Below are positions 60,676 through 64,000 of a stretch of 64,000 nt of DNA, piece by piece. How positions within the stretch are numbered: position 1 is the stretch's first letter; every line of letters begins with the position of its first letter. The position numbers were made by a program, and so were the translations under genes. The DNA is from CAZAYP01 sp964489425 [NCBI: uncultured Verrucomicrobiota bacterium]. GTDB lineage: Bacteria; Verrucomicrobiota; Kiritimatiellia; RZYC01. The notes beneath the pieces are model-generated. The model had not been told where the DNA came from, ran no database searches, and saw nothing but the letters and a program-made list of their open reading frames with translations. The stretch spans positions 1 through 64,000 of the forward strand of contig CAZAYP010000002.1 of assembly GCA_964489425.1 (NCBI GenBank). Reading direction: 5' to 3'.

Positions 60676-62633
60676 ACCCGATCCTGGACAGCCTGGGCGT
60701 TATTCTGCTGTGCGGGCTGATCCTCCTTGTTTCTGGCAAGCGCCAGGCCATTGCGTATGTGATCATGGCGCTCGTTTGCTTTGCCCGGGCGGCGTGGGTG
60801 TTGAGCCATTACGGCCAACTCTGCGTGGCGCCGCCAGTGGCTTGGAGCGGCTGGTCTTTGCCCGGCGCGCAGTGGGTGGTCGGCACGGATCCCCTGACCG
60901 CCTTTTTCATGATCCCCCTGCTGGTGTTGGCCGGGGCCGGAGCCCTGTACGCGCCCAGTTACCTCGGTACGCACGGCGGGCGCGGCGCGGGATTTTACTA
61001 CGCCGTGCTGGTGGCCTCCATGGCCTTGGTGCTGCTGGCGCGCAACGCCGTCCTGTTCCTGCTGGCCTGGGAAGCCATGGCGCTATCCTCGTTCATGTTG
61101 GTCATCACCGACCATGAGCGGCCCGAGACGGTCCGGGCGGGCTGGATCTACTTCATCACGACCCACCTGGGCACGGCGTGCCTGCTACCGGTGTTTTTCT
61201 GGCTGGCGCCGGGCAGCGACTTCAACTTTGCGGCCTGGTCCGTGGCTGGGTGGAGCCCGGCGCGCACGAACGTGGTGTTTATCCTGGCCCTGGCGGGGTT
61301 CGGGTTGAAGGCGGGGTTCTTCCCGCTGCACGTCTGGCTGCCGCTGGCGCATCCGGCGGCACCGAGCCACGTCTCGGCGATCATGTCGGGGATCATGATC
61401 AAGATGGGCATCTATGGCCTGCTGCGGGTGCTGCTTGCGCTGGGCCCCTGCCAGGTTTGGTGGGGTGTAGCCTTGTTGGCGCTGGGCGCGGTGTCCGGGG
61501 TGCTGGGCGTTCTCTATGCGTTGGGCCAGCATGACCTCAAGCGCCTGCTGGCGTATCACAGCGTGGAAAACATCGGCATTATCCTGCTTGGATTGGGCCT
61601 GGGGGTGCTGGGCATGGCCGTGGGCGCGCCGGCGCTGGCCTTTCTCGGGTTTGCGGGCGGCCTGCTGCACGTGCTGAACCATGCCCTGTTCAAGGGGTTG
61701 CTGTTTCTCGGCGCCGGGGCCGTCATCAAGGCCACGGGCACCGCGGAGATCGACCGCCTGGGCGGGCTGATCAAGCGCATGCCCGCCGCGGCGCTGCTGT
61801 TTTTGGCGGGCGCGCTGGCCATCTGCGGGATGCCGTTTTTCAACGGGTTTGTAAGCGAACTGCTGATTTATTGCGGCTGTATCCAGGGCATTTTGCACCC
61901 CGGGACCGAACTGGCGCTGGCCGCCCTGGCCACCGCCGCCACCCTGGCGCTCATCGGCGGCCTGGCGGTAGCCTGCTTTACCAAGGTGTTCGGGGTGGTG
62001 TTCCTGGGCACGCCGCGCGCGGCCCTGCCGCCGGTCCACGAGGCGCCGGCCGGCATGCTGGCGGCCATGGCGGTGCTGGCGACCGCCTGCCTGCTCGTGG
62101 GCATGCTGGGCTATTTTGTCATTCCCCTGGTGGCCGCGCCGGCGGCGCTGCTGGCGGGCGCGCCGCGCGCCGACCTGATGCCGGGTGCCGTGCGCGGGCT
62201 CCTGCTGGTGATGAGCGGGTTCCTGTCCGGCGTGCTGGTGCTCCTGCTGCTGGTGCTGGCGATCCGCCACCTGCTGCTGCGCCGCCGCCCGGTGGCCGCC
62301 CACGAGACCTGGGGCTGCGGCTACCTGTTCCCGTCGGCCACGATGCAGTACACGGCGTCGTCGTTTGCCGCGCCGCTGCTTGAATATTTTCGCCGGGCGC
62401 TGGATGGCCGCGTGGAGTGGAGCCGGGACGCGGGCTTGTTCCCCGCCGGTCCCTGGACCCTGCGCGCCACGGTCAGCGACTGGATGCTGGCCCGCGTCTG
62501 CGCCCCCGCGCTGCGCTGGGGCGACCGCCTGTGCGCCGTGCTGCGCCGGTTCCAGGGCGGCCGGACCGCCCAGTACGTGTTGTATATCGCCCTCACCTTG
62601 ATCGGGTTGATGCTATGGATATTTTTCACCTGA
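60672..62633 (+). CDS. hyfB: HyfB/HycC-like proton-translocating membrane subunit
   Basis: The 653-aa polytopic protein is of the NuoL/MrpA/HyfB antiporter-like family. It shows 'FLLAWEAMALSSFMLVITDH', with the conserved TM5 Glu, 'ALAGFGLKAGFFPLHVWLPL' and 'AHPAAPSHVSAIMSG' (the conserved Lys-Pro-His cluster), and 'YHSVENIGIILLGLGLGVLG'. 'HALFKGLLFLGAGAVIKATG' and 'NGFVSELLIYCGCIQG' match the hydrogenase-4/formate-hydrogenlyase subset. It should form the ion channel of an energy-converting hydrogenase or related complex. The start overlaps the preceding regulator's stop. Confidence 0.92.
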   Translation: MNPILDSLGVILLCGLILLVSGKRQAIAYVIMALVCFARAAWVLSHYGQLCVAPPVAWSGWSLPGAQWVVGTDPLTAFFMIPLLVLAGAGALYAPSYLGTHGGRGAGFYYAVLVASMALVLLARNAVLFLLAWEAMALSSFMLVITDHERPETVRAGWIYFITTHLGTACLLPVFFWLAPGSDFNFAAWSVAGWSPARTNVVFILALAGFGLKAGFFPLHVWLPLAHPAAPSHVSAIMSGIMIKMGIYGLLRVLLALGPCQVWWGVALLALGAVSGVLGVLYALGQHDLKRLLAYHSVENIGIILLGLGLGVLGMAVGAPALAFLGFAGGLLHVLNHALFKGLLFLGAGAVIKATGTAEIDRLGGLIKRMPAAALLFLAGALAICGMPFFNGFVSELLIYCGCIQGILHPGTELALAALATAATLALIGGLAVACFTKVFGVVFLGTPRAALPPVHEAPAGMLAAMAVLATACLLVGMLGYFVIPLVAAPAALLAGAPRADLMPGAVRGLLLVMSGFLSGVLVLLLLVLAIRHLLLRRRPVAAHETWGCGYLFPSATMQYTASSFAAPLLEYFRRALDGRVEWSRDAGLFPAGPWTLRATVSDWMLARVCAPALRWGDRLCAVLRRFQGGRTAQYVLYIALTLIGLMLWIFFT

Positions 62634-63544
62634 TCATCATCCCGGCCGGTTCGAGCCTGGCCGCGCTGGCCCTTGCGCCGGCGCTGGCGGGCGTGGTGAA
62701 CCGCACCAAGGCGCGGGTGGCGGGACGCCAGGGGCCGCCGATCTGGCAGGCCTACGCCGACTTGTGGCGCCTGGCGCGCAAGGGCGCGGTTTTCAGCCCC
62801 ACCACGAGCTGGGTGTTCCGTTTGGCGCCGGCGGTGATCTTCTGCGCCACGCTGGCGGCCACGTTGCTGGTGCCGCTGATCCGTGGGCCCGGCATGGCCG
62901 GGTTTCCCGGCGATGTGATCCTGTTCCTGTACCTGCTGGCCCTGGCCCGGTTTTTCCTGATCATCGCGGCGTTGGACACCGGATCGGCGTTCGAAGGCAT
63001 GGGCGCAAGCCGGGAAGCGTTTTTCTCGGCGCTGGCCGAGCCGGTGCTGCTGATTTGCCTGCTGACCGCAATGCGCGCCAACCAGGCCGGCACCCTGGCC
63101 GGGGCGCTCCACCCCGCGGTGGGGGCCGGCGAAGCCGGTGTGCTGGTGGCCGCGGTGCCGCTGCTGGCGGTGCTGCTGGCGGAAAACGCCCGCATCCCGT
63201 TCGATGATCCCACCACGCACCTGGAGCTGACCATGATCCACGAGGTCATGATCCTCGACCACAGCGGACCGGACCTGGCGCTGCTCGAGTACGCGGCGGC
63301 GATCAAGCTCTGGTTGTTCGCGCTGCTGCCGGGCCAGTTGCTGCTGCCTTTCGCCGCCTGGCCGCCCTGGGTTCAGGCGCTGGCGCTGGCCGGCTACATG
63401 GCGCTGGCGGGCGTGGTCATCGGGCTGGTGGAGTCGGTCATGGCGCGCCTGCGCCTGCGAAAGATCCCGCCGCTGCTGGTGGGCGCGGGGGCGCTGGCGC
63501 TGGTGGGCTTTTTCGTGACCGTGACCCAGGTGGGGGGACGCTGA
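62615..63544 (+). CDS. hyfC: HyfC/HycD/EchB-like (NuoH family) membrane subunit
   Basis: This 309-aa NuoH-like subunit has 'NRTKARVAGRQGPPIWQAYA', the hallmark 'GRxGPP..Q.Y.DL' loop contacting the hydrogenase arm, then 'ALDTGSAFEGMGASREAFF', and 'AENARIPFDDPTTHLELTMI', the conserved acidic loop. It links the membrane arm to the catalytic subunits in group 4 [NiFe]-hydrogenases. It overlaps the end of hyfB by 19 bases. Confidence 0.92.
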   Translation: MDIFHLIIIPAGSSLAALALAPALAGVVNRTKARVAGRQGPPIWQAYADLWRLARKGAVFSPTTSWVFRLAPAVIFCATLAATLLVPLIRGPGMAGFPGDVILFLYLLALARFFLIIAALDTGSAFEGMGASREAFFSALAEPVLLICLLTAMRANQAGTLAGALHPAVGAGEAGVLVAAVPLLAVLLAENARIPFDDPTTHLELTMIHEVMILDHSGPDLALLEYAAAIKLWLFALLPGQLLLPFAAWPPWVQALALAGYMALAGVVIGLVESVMARLRLRKIPPLLVGAGALALVGFFVTVTQVGGR

Positions 63545-63548
63545 GGCG

Positions 63549-64000
63549 ATGACGCACTCCCTGCTGCTGGCCCTTTCCCTGCTGCTGGTCATCTGCAACC
63601 TGTACCTGCTGGGCACCAGCCGCGTCCGGGCGATGATCCGCGCGGTGGCCCTGCAGGGTTTCCTGCTGGGGCTGCTGCCGCTGCTGGCGCCGCATCCCAT
63701 GGCGTGGCGGGACCTGCTGGTGCTGATGACGCTTGGCATCGCCATCAAGGGCCTGCTGATCCCGCACTTCCTGTTTCGCGCCGTGCGCGGCGTCGAGGAC
63801 ACGCGGGAGGAGAACCCGCCGATCGGCTACTCGCTGTCGCAACTTTACGGCGTGGTGGTGGCTGGAGCGTCGCTGTACCTGGTCCGGTACATCCCCGCCT
63901 CGGCAGCGGTGGTGTCGCCGTTGTACGTGTCGATCGCCATCAGCGCGGCGGCCACCGGGCTGTTCCTGATCATGACCCGACGCAAGGCGGTGTCGCAGGT
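63549..64000 (+). CDS. hyfE: HyfE-like membrane subunit (cut by the right edge)
   Basis: About 150 codons of a hydrophobic protein starting 'MTHSLLLALSLLLVICNLYL' with several membrane helices, including 'LLVLMTLGIAIKGLLIPHFL' and 'ATGLFLIM'. It matches HyfE (NuoK-like) in position and in the 'AIKGLLIPHFLFRAV' segment with the conserved Lys. It starts 4 bases after hyfC and continues beyond the window, where HyfF- and catalytic-type subunits would be expected. Confidence 0.85.
   Translation, partial: MTHSLLLALSLLLVICNLYLLGTSRVRAMIRAVALQGFLLGLLPLLAPHPMAWRDLLVLMTLGIAIKGLLIPHFLFRAVRGVEDTREENPPIGYSLSQLYGVVVAGASLYLVRYIPASAAVVSPLYVSIAISAAATGLFLIMTRRKAVSQ

Overview
The window is high-GC bacterial DNA with dense, mostly well-formed genes. 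Several features together suggest a fermentative anaerobe of the PVC superphylum, perhaps Kiritimatiellota or Lentisphaerota: very large secreted mosaic proteins ending in 'LRWPSVAGRTYFLEISTN'-like or 'DGDPDSNYEEF..TDP'-like segments, an H-X9-DG-type pseudopilin, a Rex-controlled trimeric [FeFe]-hydrogenase, and an energy-converting (Hyf/Ech-like) membrane module. This assignment is inference from gene content; no rRNA is present.

Layout. 1-3558: end of a gene cut by the left edge, cheW, a THUMP-domain RNA methyltransferase, a 0.6-kb non-coding stretch with nested short repeat elements, and an AbiEii-type nucleotidyltransferase without its antitoxin. 3721-9786: a 2021-aa secreted gingipain-like (C25) cysteine peptidase with an N-terminal beta-propeller. 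10001-16498: an AraC/GyrI regulator, carA, and a leftward cluster of a LysM/TPR lipoprotein, two coiled-coil tail-anchored proteins, gatC and gatA. 17041-22693: a rightward operon of ugd, a SAM hydrolase, pgi, pyrE and a GT39-like glycosyltransferase. 23043-26924: a 1293-aa secreted beta-helix/FGE-like/carboxypeptidase-regulatory-like protein. 26984-28761: a long palindrome and a zone of decayed small genes. 28762-32525: a DUF4160/DUF2442 pair, a GspE/PilB ATPase, an AmrS radical-SAM enzyme translationally coupled to a 57-aa Tat-signal microprotein, and tRNA-Thr(CGT).

32702-38335: a CpxP-like periplasmic protein with a terminator, then rex divergent from an operon of a receiver-only response regulator, NuoE-like and NuoF-like subunits and HydA. 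A near-consensus Rex operator lies between them and a strong terminator closes the operon. 38387-43404: a secreted lamin-tail-domain protein and a pseudopilin. 43929-45877: an ECF sigma, anti-sigma and periplasmic sensor-like operon. 45981-48351: nadD-rsfS (rsfS with no canonical start codon) and a divergent miaB. 48464-58338: a 3163-aa secreted protein with three glycine-rich repeats and a central HEYGH zinc-peptidase motif, followed by a small membrane protein. 58415-59036: a HepT/MntA toxin-antitoxin pair. 59282-64000: two tandem HTH-EIIA(Ntr) fusion proteins translationally coupled to hyfB-, hyfC- and hyfE-like genes that run off the right edge.

How the genes fit together: NADH/ferredoxin-linked H2 metabolism sensed by Rex on one side, and a membrane ion-translocating H2 or formate module on the other, in a cell that invests heavily in giant exported proteins. 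The most unusual non-coding signal is a set of short elements with inverted ends built of 8-9-bp units. Three distinct families share that architecture, and one copy is inserted inside another.
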